From positions 1-34,599 of the forward strand of contig JBCBBT010000037.1 of assembly GCA_038531315.1 (NCBI GenBank): DNA of 34,599 bases. The letters run 5' to 3'. Shown here piece by piece: positions 24,313-33,184 of this stretch. The notes beneath the pieces are model-generated. The model did no database searches. It was not told where the DNA came from and worked only from the letters and a program-made list of their open reading frames with translations. The stretch is from JAJFFW01 sp038531315 (GTDB lineage Bacteria > Pseudomonadota > Alphaproteobacteria > Caulobacterales > Parvularculaceae). The first letter of the stretch is position 1. Every line of letters starts with the position of its first letter. The position numbers and the translations under genes were made by a program.

Positions 24313-24663
24313 TTAATTCTGGTTCTCGGCGCTGGCTGCGCTTTGCAGTTGAATGAGGGAGGCTTTCACTTGATCGGCGATCCCGAAGCCGCCGCGATCG
24401 GCGATTGCGGTCGCGTATTCAGTCTGCAGAAGGCTTTCAAAAGCGTCCTGTTCGGGACCGCCGCCGGTCAGGCCCGGCGTCGGGGCCGATTCAAAAAGCG
24501 GCTTTAAAAGCTCGGCGATGACGAGCGCTTCGAACTCGCGCGCAGTCTCATCGATGCGGGCCTGCGCCTCGGCGGAAAGCGTTGCGCCGCCGCGCGGCGT
24601 TTCGCCACCGCGGACCGGGGCGCCGGCGGCGAGAAGCGAAGACGGTGCAGCGATTTCGCTCAT
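24313..24663 (-). CDS. flgJ: Flagellar rod-binding protein (FlgJ N-terminal type)
   Basis: A 116 aa protein with the rod-scaffolding FlgJ_N pattern AREFEALVIAELLKPLFES, then a Gly/Pro-rich stretch, then the EYATAIADRGGFGIADQVKASL helix. It caps the growing rod in the periplasm. It lacks the C-terminal muramidase domain of enterobacterial FlgJ, as usual in alphaproteobacteria. The ATG at 24663 comes 2 bp after the flgI stop codon, with GAGGTG inside the end of flgI as ribosome binding site, so the two are translationally coupled. A GTG two codons upstream is less likely. Confidence 0.85.
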   Translation of the reverse strand: MSEIAAPSSLLAAGAPVRGGETPRGGATLSAEAQARIDETAREFEALVIAELLKPLFESAPTPGLTGGGPEQDAFESLLQTEYATAIADRGGFGIADQVKASLIQLQSAASAENQN

Positions 24664-24665
24664 GG

Positions 24666-25793
24666 TCACAGCACCTCAATGTCGGCTTGCAAGGCGCCCG
24701 CCGCCTTGATTGCCTGCAAGATCGCGATCATGTCGCGCGGGGCGACGCCGAGCGCATTAAGACCATCGACAAGATCGCTCAGTCTGACGCCGTCATTGAC
24801 GATTTGCAGCTGTCCGAGCTCATCCTCGGCCTCGACCTCCGTCCGCGGGACAACAACGGTCGATCCGCGCTCGGAAAAAGGGCTCGGCTGGCTGACCTGC
24901 GGGGTTTCGCTGACAGAAATCGTCAGTGCGCCTTGCGCGATGGCGACGGTTGAGATGCGAACATCCGCCCCCATCACAATGACGCCCGATGCTTCGTCGA
25001 TGACGACGCGCGCCGTCTGGTCCGGGTCGACCTGCAAGCCTTCAATCGCGGTGATCAGCGCCGCCATGTCGCCGTTGAAATCCGGCGCGCGGGTTAATCG
25101 TACGGTGCCGGCGTCAATCATTTGCGCAGCGCCGGCGCCGAGCGTCTCGTTGACAGCGGCGGCGATCCGCCCCGCAGTCGTGAAGTCGGGATTGCGCAGG
25201 GCCAGCCTGACCGACTGTTTGGTGTTGAGAGCGTATTCAATTTCGCGTTCGATCACGGCGCCATTGGCGATCCGGCCGCTGGTCGGCACGCCGCGCGTGA
25301 TCCGCGCCGCCTGGCCGCGCGCTGAAAAGCCGGTGACCGCGACAGGGCCTTGCGCCACCGCATAGACCTCGCCGTCGGCGCCCTGAAGCGGCGTCACCAG
25401 CAAAATCCCGCCGCGCAGGCTTTCCGCATCGCCGAGCGCGCTCACCGTGACGTCGATATGCGCGCCTTGTGTGGCGAAAGCCGGCAGGCTCGCCGTCACC
25501 ATGACGGCGGCGACATTGTCTGTATCAAGAAGTTCAGAGCGAATATTAACGCCAAGCCGCTCAAGCATGGAGACAAGGCTTTCGCGCGTGAACGGCGTGT
25601 TGCGGATGCGGTCGCCGGTGCCGTCGAGGCCGACGACAAGCCCATAGCCGACGAGCATATTCTCACGGACGCCCTCAACGTCGGCGAGATCTTTAATGCG
25701 CGAGGCCGCCTCGGCGCCGGTTGCGCAAACCGCGTTAAGGGCGAGAAGCGATATCAATAAGCGGGTCAGCGCGGTCATCGGGGCGTTATCCAT
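24666..25793 (-). CDS. flgI: Flagellar P-ring protein FlgI
   Basis: The 375 aa protein makes the P-ring in the peptidoglycan layer around the flagellar rod. A signal peptide (LLISLLALNAVCATGAEA) precedes RIKDLADVEGVRENMLVGYGL, then GLDGTGD and DTDNVAAVMVTASLP, SALGDAESLRGGILL, VPTSGRIANGA and the C-terminal VNDGVRLSDLVDGLNALGV: all FlgI hallmarks at normal length. Start 25793 or an internal ATG at 25778 are possible; neither has a strong ribosome binding site. It heads the operon flgI-flgJ-flgN-like and is divergent from fliX, an arrangement I recall from Caulobacter. A sigma-54-like site lies 43 bp upstream. Confidence 0.96.
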   Translation of the reverse strand: MDNAPMTALTRLLISLLALNAVCATGAEAASRIKDLADVEGVRENMLVGYGLVVGLDGTGDRIRNTPFTRESLVSMLERLGVNIRSELLDTDNVAAVMVTASLPAFATQGAHIDVTVSALGDAESLRGGILLVTPLQGADGEVYAVAQGPVAVTGFSARGQAARITRGVPTSGRIANGAVIEREIEYALNTKQSVRLALRNPDFTTAGRIAAAVNETLGAGAAQMIDAGTVRLTRAPDFNGDMAALITAIEGLQVDPDQTARVVIDEASGVIVMGADVRISTVAIAQGALTISVSETPQVSQPSPFSERGSTVVVPRTEVEAEDELGQLQIVNDGVRLSDLVDGLNALGVAPRDMIAILQAIKAAGALQADIEVL

Positions 25794-25835
25794 GGCGGCG
25801 AGGAGAAAAGGGAACGGCTCAAGGAAGAGGGCATA

Positions 25836-25850
25836 GCCAAAGCCATGCCA
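25836..25850 (-). promoter_or_regulatory. Candidate sigma-54 promoter of flgI
   Basis: On the minus strand TGGCAT-GGCTT-TGGC matches TGGCAC-N5-TTGC with GG and GC ten bases apart and two mismatches. It would start transcription about 30 bp before the FlgI start. Class III-type flagellar genes in Caulobacter use sigma-54 with FlbD, whose activity FliX modulates. Confidence 0.35.
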
Positions 25851-25964
25851 GACGCTGGCGCGGAAAAAATTTCAAAAAATCAATAGGTTACGGAAAATCC
25901 GGCGCCTGGTCGTCGCCGCTGCGGCGGCCTGTGCGGCATCGCTTGCCGGGAAAATATTGCCGGC

Positions 25965-25979
25965 TTAACGTAACTTTTA
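25965..25979 (+). promoter_or_regulatory. Candidate CtrA box upstream of fliX
   Basis: TTAA-CGTAACT-TTTA matches the CtrA motif TTAA-N7-TTAA with one mismatch, 25 bp before the FliX ATG. CtrA is known to control class II flagellar genes in Caulobacter; whether it acts here is inferred. Confidence 0.4.
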
Positions 25980-26004
25980 GCGACGGCGGCCTAAAGTCGG
26001 ACCC

Positions 26005-26466
26005 ATGAAAATTGGCCCGAAACACACAGGACCGACAAAAGCCGCCTCCAAGACCGGCCGCGCCGGCAAAGCCGCCGGCTCGGGCGCGGCTGAGGGGTCA
26101 GCCGCGTTTCGCATCGCGGACGCGGCGTCAACGGCGTCCGCGTCGACATCATCGGCGTCAATGGCGGGCGCAAGCGAGGCGTTACAGGCGTTGATCGATC
26201 TTCAGAGCGCCGCCGCCGCGCCGTCCGGCGGCGCGGGGCGCCGGAAGCTCTTAACGGCGGGGCGTCAGGCGCTGACCTTGCTGGACCGGATCCAACAGGG
26301 CCTGTTGAGCGGGCGTGTTTACCGCGCCGACCTTGAAGCCCTGCGCGAGCAAACCGCTCAGAACGCGGACTTGTTGGCCGGCGCGGGCGCCGATCCCGCG
26401 CTTGCGGGGCTTTACGAAGACATTGCGCTGCGGGCGCGGATTGAACTGGCGAAACTGGAGCGGTGA
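26005..26466 (+). CDS. fliX: Flagellar assembly trans-acting factor FliX
   Basis: A 153 aa protein. The first 50 residues are a disordered Ala/Ser/Gly-rich leader; from ASEALQALIDLQS onward the conserved core appears: GRRKLLTAGRQALTLLDRIQQGLL, then LEALREQTAQNADL and the end IALRARIELAKLER, which is the family signature. In Caulobacter FliX links early flagellar assembly to FlbD/sigma-54 transcription of late genes. It is divergent from flgI, the arrangement expected. The ATG at 26005 is preceded by a weak GGACCC; no better start exists. A CtrA-like box lies just upstream. Confidence 0.9.
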   Translation: MKIGPKHTGPTKAASKTGRAGKAAGSGAAEGSAAFRIADAASTASASTSSASMAGASEALQALIDLQSAAAAPSGGAGRRKLLTAGRQALTLLDRIQQGLLSGRVYRADLEALREQTAQNADLLAGAGADPALAGLYEDIALRARIELAKLER

Positions 26467-26672
26467 AAAATGGTGCGGCGCAGCAAAGGCGCGACGACGC
26501 GCCGGGTCTCACAAGCCTTTGAGTTTTATTGCAAATTTGTGACGCGGACAGGCCGTCGCGGCGATTGATTCCGGCTTGAGCGTCAAAAGCGGCGCCGCTA
26601 TACAGGCGGCATTCTCGAGGGCGCGCGACGGGGAGCGACGTCAGTGGTGGGTCAGACAGGAGAACCAGAACA

Positions 26673-27089
26673 GTGTCTGAAGCGGAAGTAGACGAGTATC
26701 GCCCGTCAAACGACGAACCCTTTATGAATGAACGTCAAAAGGAGTATTTCCGTCAAAAACTCCTCGACTGGCGGGCCGACATCCTGCGCGAGAGCCAGGG
26801 GACGCTGAACGGGCTCGCCGAAGACAGCCTGCATCTGCCGGATATCGCCGACCGCGCCTCCAGCGAAACCGATAAGGCGCTGGAGCTGCGCACGCGCGAT
26901 CGCCAGCGCAAGCTGATCGGCAAAATCGATTCCGCGCTGCGCCGGATCGAAATTGGCGAATATGGCTATTGCGACGAAACCGGCGAGCCGATCAGCCTGT
27001 CGCGGCTGGAAGCCCGCCCGATCGCGACCCTGTCGCTGGAAGCCCAGGAACGCCATGAGCGTTCGGAAAAAGTCCATCGCGACGACTGA
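26673..27089 (+). CDS. dksA: RNA polymerase-binding transcription factor DksA
   Basis: A 138 aa protein that binds in the RNA polymerase secondary channel and, with ppGpp, controls rRNA and amino-acid promoters. The coiled coil (YFRQKLLDWRADILRES to LPDIADRASSETDKALE) carries the DRAS-type loop with Asp at the tip. The zinc-finger region has only one of the four cysteines (YGYCDETGEP; then ARPIATLSLEAQERHER), as in alphaproteobacterial DksA, so it probably does not bind zinc. The GTG at 26673 has AGGAGA upstream. It stands alone between fliX and a PQQ enzyme. Confidence 0.93.
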   Translation: MSEAEVDEYRPSNDEPFMNERQKEYFRQKLLDWRADILRESQGTLNGLAEDSLHLPDIADRASSETDKALELRTRDRQRKLIGKIDSALRRIEIGEYGYCDETGEPISLSRLEARPIATLSLEAQERHERSEKVHRDD

Positions 27090-27115
27090 CCGCCTGCGGT
27101 CTCATCTTTCTCTTT
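27088..27115 (+). terminator. Probable dksA terminator
   Basis: GACCGCCTGCGGTC, starting within the stop codon, folds into a 5-6 bp GC stem and is followed by the T-rich CATCTTTCTCTTTT. The stem is short, so the call is moderate. Confidence 0.4.
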
Positions 27116-27199
27116 TGTGCCTGTCTGGGGCTGAGGCGCGGAACCGGTTGCGCGGCGACATGTCCGCTGCGGCGGCGCCCGGTTGCGCGTAACCTGCCA

Positions 27200-27233
27200 T
27201 GCGGGAAAAGCGGGCCGTGCGGGAAAAGCGGGC
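27200..27233. repeat. 18 bp direct repeat before the PQQ dehydrogenase
   Basis: TGCGGGAAAAGCGGGC occurs twice, 18 bp apart (27200 and 27218), in the leader of the PQQ-dependent dehydrogenase gene. Confidence 0.7.
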
Positions 27234-27271
27234 GCTAGAATTGGGCGACCGCGGGCGAGAGGGGCGTCAAC

Positions 27272-29284
27272 ATGCGAAGCGTTATCATTGCCGGAATTTT
27301 ATTCTTTTTACTGATTATAGCGTCTTTCGCCGGCGGCTCGGCGATTTTTTATCTCGGCGGTGCGGACGGGTTAAATATCGACGGGACGGCGTCGCCGCAC
27401 GGCGGCGGTCTCGGCGACCATGAGGGCGGGACCGGCTGGACCCATTACGGGGGCGACGCCGGCGGTGCGCGCTTCAACGCTGCGCGCGCGATCAATACGG
27501 AAAATGTCCGCGATCTTGTAACGGCCTGGGAATTCCAGACCGGCGACCTGGCGCGCCCGGCAAAAGCGTTGGGGCGCAGCGCCAGCGAGGGAACGCCCAT
27601 ACTTGCGGCGGGCGCGCTCATCTTTTGCACGCCCTTCAATGAAATCATCGCGCTCGATCCCGGGACCGGCGCCTTGAAATGGCGCCGCGACGCGCAGATC
27701 GATTTGGACGCCAGCCCGGCCAATCAGTTTGTCTGTCGGGGGCTTGCGCACTGGCGCGACGGGGCGAGCGAAAACCGTCTTTGTGCAGAGCGTATTGTGA
27801 TGGCGACAAACGACAGCCGGATTGTCGCAGTCGACGCCGCCACCGGCGCGCTCTGCGATGACTTCGGCGCCGGCGGCGTGGTGACGGTCCGCCCTGAAAC
27901 GCAATTGCTCTGGGCCGGCGAGTTTCAGTTTACCTCGCCGCCCGTCATTGTCGGGGATGTTGTCATTGTCGGCTCGGCGATTTCCGATAATGCGCGGCGA
28001 GCGGCGCCGCACGGCACGGTCCGCGCGTTCAATGTGCGCACCGGTGCAGCGGTCTGGTCGTTCGATCCGATACCAAGGACTGCCGACGCGCCGACAAGAG
28101 CCGACTGGCCGGAAGGCGCAGCGCCGGTGGAGGGGCACGCCAATGTCTGGGCGCCGATGTCGGCTGACCTCAAGCGCGGGCTTGTGTTTCTCCCGACCTC
28201 AAGCCCGTCGCCTGACTTTTATGGCGGGCTCAGAGCGGGCGATAATCGCCATGCGAATTCTGTCGTCGCACTGGAGGCGGCCACGGGCGCGGTGCGCTGG
28301 GCCTATCAGATCGTCCATCACGATGTCTGGGATTACGATCTGCCGGCGCAGCCCGGCCTTTATCAGGTGTGGCGCGACGGACGCCGCCATGATGTGGTCG
28401 CGCAAGTGACAAAGACCGGCCACGTCTTTGTGCTCGACCGCGATACGGGCGCGCCGTTTTTGCCGATCGAGGAGCGGCCGGCGCCGCAGGACGGACAAAC
28501 CGGCGAGGTGTTGTCGGCGACCCAGCCGTTCCCGGTGCGCACGCCGGCGCTGGTGCCTGACCGGATTGCGCCGGGCGATGCGTTCGGGCTGACCTGGTTC
28601 GACAAGCGCGCCTGTGCGGCGCGCATCAAGAGCGCCGACGCGGGCGGGTTGTTCACTCCGCCGTCTGAACGCGGCGCGCTGATTTATCCGGCAAATTCCG
28701 GCGGCGCCAATTGGGGCGGGGCGGCTTTTGATCCGTCCAGAAATCTTCTGGTCGTCAACATGAGCAATATCGTTCACCATGTGCAGCTTATTGCGGCGGA
28801 AAATGTGCCGGAGATGCGTGCGGTTTTTCACGATTCGGAAGTAAGCCCGCAATCCGGCGCGCCTTACGGTATGAAACGCGAGGTGCTGGTCTCGCCGCTC
28901 GGCCTGCCATGCAATCCGCCGCCCTGGGGCGTGATCGCCGGCGTTGATCTCGCCAGCGGCGCGATTGTCTGGCGCAAACGCTTTGGAACGACGCAGGATC
29001 TGGCGGGCGGGCTCGCGCTGCCGCTGGGCACGCCGAATTTCGGCGGTCCGATCATCACATCCGGCGGTCTCATCTTCATCGGGGCGACGATGGATAACTA
29101 TCTGCGCGCCTTCGACATCGCGACCGGCGCCGAATTATGGAAAGGCCGGCTCCCCGCCGGCGGACAGGCGACGCCCATGACTTATGAATGGGAGGGCCGC
29201 CAGTATGTCGTGATCTACGCCGGCGGCCATGCGCGCGCCGGCACGACGCTCGGCGACAGCATTGTCGCATTCGCGTTGCCGTAG
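27272..29284 (+). CDS. PQQ-dependent dehydrogenase, single-TM anchored
   Basis: A 670 aa quinoprotein of the membrane-bound glucose dehydrogenase group, which oxidises sugars or alcohols in the periplasm and passes electrons to the quinone pool. One N-terminal hydrophobic segment (residues 4-29) replaces the five found in E. coli Gcd. The eight-bladed propeller shows WTHYGGDAGGARFN, ALDPGTGALKW, AVDAATGALCDDFGAGG, VVGSAISDN, HHDVWDYDLPAQPGL (the active-site blade), VTKTGHVFVLDRDTG, GANWGGAAFDP and GGQATPMTYEWEGRQYV near the C-terminus, all characteristic. The ATG at 27272 follows GAGAGGGG. Substrate unknown. It ends at a bidirectional terminator shared with glnA. Confidence 0.9.
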   Translation: MRSVIIAGILFFLLIIASFAGGSAIFYLGGADGLNIDGTASPHGGGLGDHEGGTGWTHYGGDAGGARFNAARAINTENVRDLVTAWEFQTGDLARPAKALGRSASEGTPILAAGALIFCTPFNEIIALDPGTGALKWRRDAQIDLDASPANQFVCRGLAHWRDGASENRLCAERIVMATNDSRIVAVDAATGALCDDFGAGGVVTVRPETQLLWAGEFQFTSPPVIVGDVVIVGSAISDNARRAAPHGTVRAFNVRTGAAVWSFDPIPRTADAPTRADWPEGAAPVEGHANVWAPMSADLKRGLVFLPTSSPSPDFYGGLRAGDNRHANSVVALEAATGAVRWAYQIVHHDVWDYDLPAQPGLYQVWRDGRRHDVVAQVTKTGHVFVLDRDTGAPFLPIEERPAPQDGQTGEVLSATQPFPVRTPALVPDRIAPGDAFGLTWFDKRACAARIKSADAGGLFTPPSERGALIYPANSGGANWGGAAFDPSRNLLVVNMSNIVHHVQLIAAENVPEMRAVFHDSEVSPQSGAPYGMKREVLVSPLGLPCNPPPWGVIAGVDLASGAIVWRKRFGTTQDLAGGLALPLGTPNFGGPIITSGGLIFIGATMDNYLRAFDIATGAELWKGRLPAGGQATPMTYEWEGRQYVVIYAGGHARAGTTLGDSIVAFALP

Positions 29285-29294
29285 GCGTCCACAA

Positions 29295-29324
29295 AAAACG
29301 CCGGGCCTACGCGCCCGGCGTTTT
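29295..29324. terminator. Bidirectional intrinsic terminator between the PQQ enzyme and glnA
   Basis: AAAACGCCGGGC (29295-29306) pairs perfectly with GCCCGGCGTTTT (29313-29324) around a 6-base loop. Runs of T follow on the plus strand and, via AAAAAA, on the minus strand. It sits between the convergent stop codons at 29284 and 29354. Confidence 0.9.
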
Positions 29325-29353
29325 GTTCTGCGATGGGATAAACCCGTTGCGCC

Positions 29354-30760
29354 CTAGACGGAGTAATACATCGCGAATTCGACCGGATGCGGCGTTGTTT
29401 CAAAGCGCGCAACTTCTTCGTTCTTCAATTCGATATAGGCGTCGATTTGATCGTCGTTGAAGACGTTGCCTTTTTTCAGGAACTCGCGGTCATGGTCGAG
29501 CGCTGCGAGAGACTCGCGCAAGGAACCGCAGACCGTCGGCACGTCCGTCAATTCCTCCGGCGGCAGGTCGTAAAGGTCCTTGTCCATCGGATCGCCCGGA
29601 TGAATTTTGTTCTCAATACCGTCAAGGCCCGCCATCAACAGGGCGGCGAAGGTGAAATAGGGATTGCCCGCCGCATCGGGGAAGCGGGTCTCAATGCGCT
29701 TGCCGTTCGGTGAGGAGACCCACGGGATGCGCACCGACGCGGAGCGATTGCGCGCCGAATAGGCCAGCAGGATCGGCGCTTCAAAGCCCGGCACCAGCCG
29801 CTTGTAGGAATTCGTCGAGGCGTTCGAGAAGGCGTTGATCGCACGCGCGTGTTTGATAATGCCGCCGATGTAATAGAGGCAGGTCTCCGACAGATCCGCA
29901 TACCGATCGCCGGCGAATGTCGGCTTGCCGTTTGACCAGATCGACTGATGGACATGCATCCCCGATCCGTTGTCGTTGTAGACGGGTTTCGGCATGAAAG
30001 TCGCGGATTTGCCGTAGCCGTCGGCGACCTGATGGACGATATATTTATAAATCTGCATCCGGTCGGCCATGGTCGTCAGGGTGGAGAATTTCATCCCCAG
30101 CTCATGTTGCGACGGCGCGACCTCATGGTGGTGCTTTTCAGGCTCAAGGCCCATCCGCCCCATGACGGAGAGCATTTCCGACCGCATGTCCTGTGCGGAA
30201 TCGACCGGCGGCACGGGGAAGTAACCGCCCTTGGGGCCCGGACGGTGGCCAAGATTGCCGGTCTCATAATCGGTCGACGCGTTATAGGGCCCTTCGGTTG
30301 AATCGATCGCGAAACCGGTATTGTTCTGTTCGGTCGACCAGCGCACATCGTCAAAGACAAAAAACTCCGCCTCCGGACCGAAATAGGCCGTGTCGCCAAT
30401 GCCCGTTGAGCCGAGATAGGCTTCCGCCGCTTTCGCCGTTGAGCGCGGATCGCGCGCATAGGGCTGTCCGGTCGCCGGCTCCAGAATGTCGCAAAAAATC
30501 GCCAGCGTTTTCTGCGCAAAAAACGGATCGACCACCGTCGCGTTCGTATCTGGCATCAAGATCATGTCCGACTCATTGATCGCCTTCCAGCCGGCGATGG
30601 AAGAGCCGTCAAACATCGAGCCGTCCGTGAAGAAATCTTCGTCAACCATCCCGATATCGAAGGTCACATGTTGCCATTTGCCTTTCGGGTCGGTGAACCG
30701 CAGGTCGACAAATTTTATGTCCTCGTCCTTGATCTTTTTCAGTACGGCGTTTGCGGACAT
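29354..30760 (-). CDS. glnA: Glutamine synthetase type I
   Basis: A 468 aa enzyme that condenses ammonia and glutamate to glutamine using ATP; dodecameric, cytoplasmic. The GSMFDGSSIAGWKAINESDM N-terminal beta-grasp motif, NGSGMHVHQSIW, the active-site RNRSASVRIPWVSSPNGKRIETRFPD and the adenylylation Tyr397 in KDLYDLPPEE are all present, so it is the GlnE-regulated GSI-beta type. The ATG at 30760 has AGGAGA a few bases upstream. It lies 202 bp downstream of glnB on the same strand, the usual alphaproteobacterial glnBA order, so it can be read from the glnB promoter as well as its own. Confident. Confidence 0.98.
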   Translation of the reverse strand: MSANAVLKKIKDEDIKFVDLRFTDPKGKWQHVTFDIGMVDEDFFTDGSMFDGSSIAGWKAINESDMILMPDTNATVVDPFFAQKTLAIFCDILEPATGQPYARDPRSTAKAAEAYLGSTGIGDTAYFGPEAEFFVFDDVRWSTEQNNTGFAIDSTEGPYNASTDYETGNLGHRPGPKGGYFPVPPVDSAQDMRSEMLSVMGRMGLEPEKHHHEVAPSQHELGMKFSTLTTMADRMQIYKYIVHQVADGYGKSATFMPKPVYNDNGSGMHVHQSIWSNGKPTFAGDRYADLSETCLYYIGGIIKHARAINAFSNASTNSYKRLVPGFEAPILLAYSARNRSASVRIPWVSSPNGKRIETRFPDAAGNPYFTFAALLMAGLDGIENKIHPGDPMDKDLYDLPPEELTDVPTVCGSLRESLAALDHDREFLKKGNVFNDDQIDAYIELKNEEVARFETTPHPVEFAMYYSV

Positions 30761-30962
30761 CTATTTCTCCTAAAATGGTGGCGAGGCGCAGCCGCCGGTT
30801 GATCGCGGGGGCGCGCAAACAAGCGTTAACGCTAGCAGAGGGTGCGCCGATTTCAATCAATTTTGCGCAGTGCAGCATGGCGCCGCCGGCGGATTTGAAG
30901 GATTATGCTAAATTCGCCCGGCCTCGCGCCGCGGCGCGCCCGGATCGCCGCCGGTCGCCGGC

Positions 30963-31301
30963 TCACACGGCGTCGCCGCCGATTTCACCGGTGCGAATGC
31001 GAACGGCGTTGTCGATGGTTGAGACGAAGATCTTGCCGTCGCCGATTCGCCCTGAATGAGCGGCTTTGGCGATGGTCTCGACCGCTTCGTCTGCGCGCGC
31101 ATCATCGACCACCAGTTCGATTTTCACTTTCGGCAGGAAATCGACGACATATTCAGCGCCGCGATAAAGCTCTGTGTGTCCTTTCTGGCGGCCGAAGCCG
31201 CGCGCATCGATCACGGTCATGCCCTGAAGCCCGATGTCGTGCAGCGCCTCTTTCACGTCGTCCAGTTTGAACGGTTTGATGATCGCTTCGATCTTTTTCA
31301 T
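30963..31301 (-). CDS. glnB: Nitrogen regulatory protein P-II (GlnB)
   Basis: A 112 aa trimeric signal protein that senses ATP/ADP, 2-oxoglutarate and, via uridylylation, glutamine, and controls GlnE, NtrB and other targets. The T-loop RGAEYVVDFLPK places the uridylylated Tyr at residue 51. The GKIFVSTIDNAVRIRTGE signature near the C-terminus is exact. The ATG at 31301 follows GAGG at a spacing of nine bases; a much longer upstream frame is not coding. It is divergent from nnr and heads glnBA. Confidence 0.97.
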   Translation of the reverse strand: MKKIEAIIKPFKLDDVKEALHDIGLQGMTVIDARGFGRQKGHTELYRGAEYVVDFLPKVKIELVVDDARADEAVETIAKAAHSGRIGDGKIFVSTIDNAVRIRTGEIGGDAV

Positions 31302-31533
31302 CGAACAATGCCTCGTTGCCGCGCCGCACCCTAGCGCCGATTGCGAGCCGCGAACAGGCCGCGAACAGGTCGCGACGAGGGAGCGGGCAAATATCGCTGC
31401 GCCCCTTGGCCGCTCTTCGGCGGCGGGGCTACACTGGTCGCCGCGATTAGGCGCGAGCAGAGCGCTTGCCTGACGTCGCCCGCCAAGAAGGCCGCCCAGA
31501 AACCCGCTCAGAACGCCGCGAAGGACCGCCGCC

Positions 31534-33045
31534 ATGTCACTTCTTTTGCTCACCGTCGATGAGATGAAACGCGCCGAAGCCGCTGCGATGGAAGCCGGCG
31601 CTTCAAGCGCGGACCTGATGCGGCGGGCCGGCGAGGGGGCGGCCGCAATCCTCACCGGCAATGGCGAGCCGCGACCGGCGGCGGTCCTGTGCGGGCCCGG
31701 GGCCAATGGCGGCGACGGTCTCGTTATTGCGCGGCTCCTGAAGGAGGCGGGATGGCCGGTGCGGGCCGGCGTTCTCGGCGGGCGCGCTGGGCTGTCCGGA
31801 GACGCGGCCGCAATGGCGGATGCCTATGGCGGCGACATTGAAGATTTGTCCACAGATATTGTGAAAGGCGCCGGCGTCATCGTTGATGCGCTGTTCGGGA
31901 CGGGGCTGACGCGTCCGATCGAGGGCGCGGCGGCGGCGATCGTCGAGGCGGCGAACGCCCACGCCCGCGAGACCGGCGCGCCGGTCCTCGCCGTCGATAT
32001 CCCCTCAGGCGTCAACGCCGACACTGGCGCGGTCATGGGGGCTGTGATCCGGGCCAACGCCACGGCGACATTTTTCCTGCGCAAGCCGGGCCACGTTCTG
32101 TTTCCCGGCCGCGCGGTTTGCGGTCAGGTGCAGCTTGTCGATATCGGCATCGGCGCCGACGTTCTGGAGAAGATCCGTCCGAATACGGCTGAAAATCAGC
32201 CGCAGCTCTGGGGCGCGCAATTTCCGCGACCATCCTTTCAGACGCATAAATACATGCGCGGCGGCGTCGCGGTCGTCACGGGGCCGCGCTTTTCAACGGG
32301 CGCGGCGCGCCTCGGCGCGGAAGCGGCGTTACGGGCGGGCGCGGGTGCGGTCACCTTGTTGTCGCCGGTCAGCGCCGCCGATGAGAACGCGGCGCACGCG
32401 ACCGCGCTCATGGTCCGGATCGCCGACAGCTCCGATCACATCACGTCGTTTCTCGACGACCGGCGTTATCGCGCGGTTCTGTTCGGGCCCGGCGCCGGCG
32501 TCGGGCCGGCGACGCGCGACAAGGTCCTCAGTATCCTGAAAACCGAGGCGAGCGCTGTTTTCGATGCGGACGCGCTCACAAGTTTTGAAGGCGACGGGGA
32601 GGCGCTGTTCGGTCCCTTGCGGCCCGACGATGTGATCACGCCTCATGAAGGCGAATTCATGCGGGTCTTCGCCGGGCTGATTGAAACGCCGTCGGACCGC
32701 CTCGGCGCGGCGCGCGCGGCGGCCAAAAAAGCCGACTGCATTGTTGTTCTCAAAGGCGCCGACACCGTTGTCGCCGCGCCGGACGGGCGCGCCTCGATCA
32801 ATACAAACGCGCCGCCGGATCTCGCCACGGCGGGCGCCGGCGACGTCCTCGCCGGCTTTATCGCGGGCCTGCGCGCACAGGGCATGCCGGCCTTCGAAGC
32901 AGCGTCCGCGGGCGTCTGGCTCCACGGCGCATGCGGCCAGACGGCGGGCCCCGGTCTTGTCTCGGAAGACCTCGCCGTCGCGCTGCCGTCGGTCTATCGC
33001 GCATTGTTTGCACCGCCGGAACGCAAGGACGCAGAGAGCGCTTAA
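31534..33045 (+). CDS. nnr: Bifunctional NAD(P)H-hydrate repair enzyme Nnr
   Basis: A 503 aa fusion repairing damaged NADHX/NADPHX. The N-terminal epimerase domain (NnrE, about residues 1-215) shows GPGANGGDGLVIARLLKEAG (GXGNNGGDG variant), DALFGTGL and AVDIPSGVNADTG. The C-terminal ADP-dependent dehydratase (NnrD, about 220-495) shows TPHEGEF, VVLKGADTVVAAPDG and the active-site PPDLATAGAGDVLAGFIAGL. The ATG at 31534 follows AAGGA by eight bases. It is divergent from glnB and convergent with the DUF3667 gene. Cytoplasmic; a housekeeping gene. Confidence 0.96.
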   Translation: MSLLLLTVDEMKRAEAAAMEAGASSADLMRRAGEGAAAILTGNGEPRPAAVLCGPGANGGDGLVIARLLKEAGWPVRAGVLGGRAGLSGDAAAMADAYGGDIEDLSTDIVKGAGVIVDALFGTGLTRPIEGAAAAIVEAANAHARETGAPVLAVDIPSGVNADTGAVMGAVIRANATATFFLRKPGHVLFPGRAVCGQVQLVDIGIGADVLEKIRPNTAENQPQLWGAQFPRPSFQTHKYMRGGVAVVTGPRFSTGAARLGAEAALRAGAGAVTLLSPVSAADENAAHATALMVRIADSSDHITSFLDDRRYRAVLFGPGAGVGPATRDKVLSILKTEASAVFDADALTSFEGDGEALFGPLRPDDVITPHEGEFMRVFAGLIETPSDRLGAARAAAKKADCIVVLKGADTVVAAPDGRASINTNAPPDLATAGAGDVLAGFIAGLRAQGMPAFEAASAGVWLHGACGQTAGPGLVSEDLAVALPSVYRALFAPPERKDAESA

Positions 33046-33184
33046 ACACCAACGCCCTCATCAGCCTCCTGAATATGAGTTAAATCAGCAAACAGTATCG
33101 CTTGCTGTCCTGTCGGAAGTCTCAACCCTGTCTCTTCCGCGAAGACGGGGGCGCTTCCATCTCAGCAGGACGCGCACGGATGCG

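Noticed and set aside
25936..25960. Sigma-54 site on the plus strand before fliX (GGCATCGCTTGC or GGGAAAATATTGC)
   Set aside because: The GG to GC distances are 8 and 9 bases, not the required 10.
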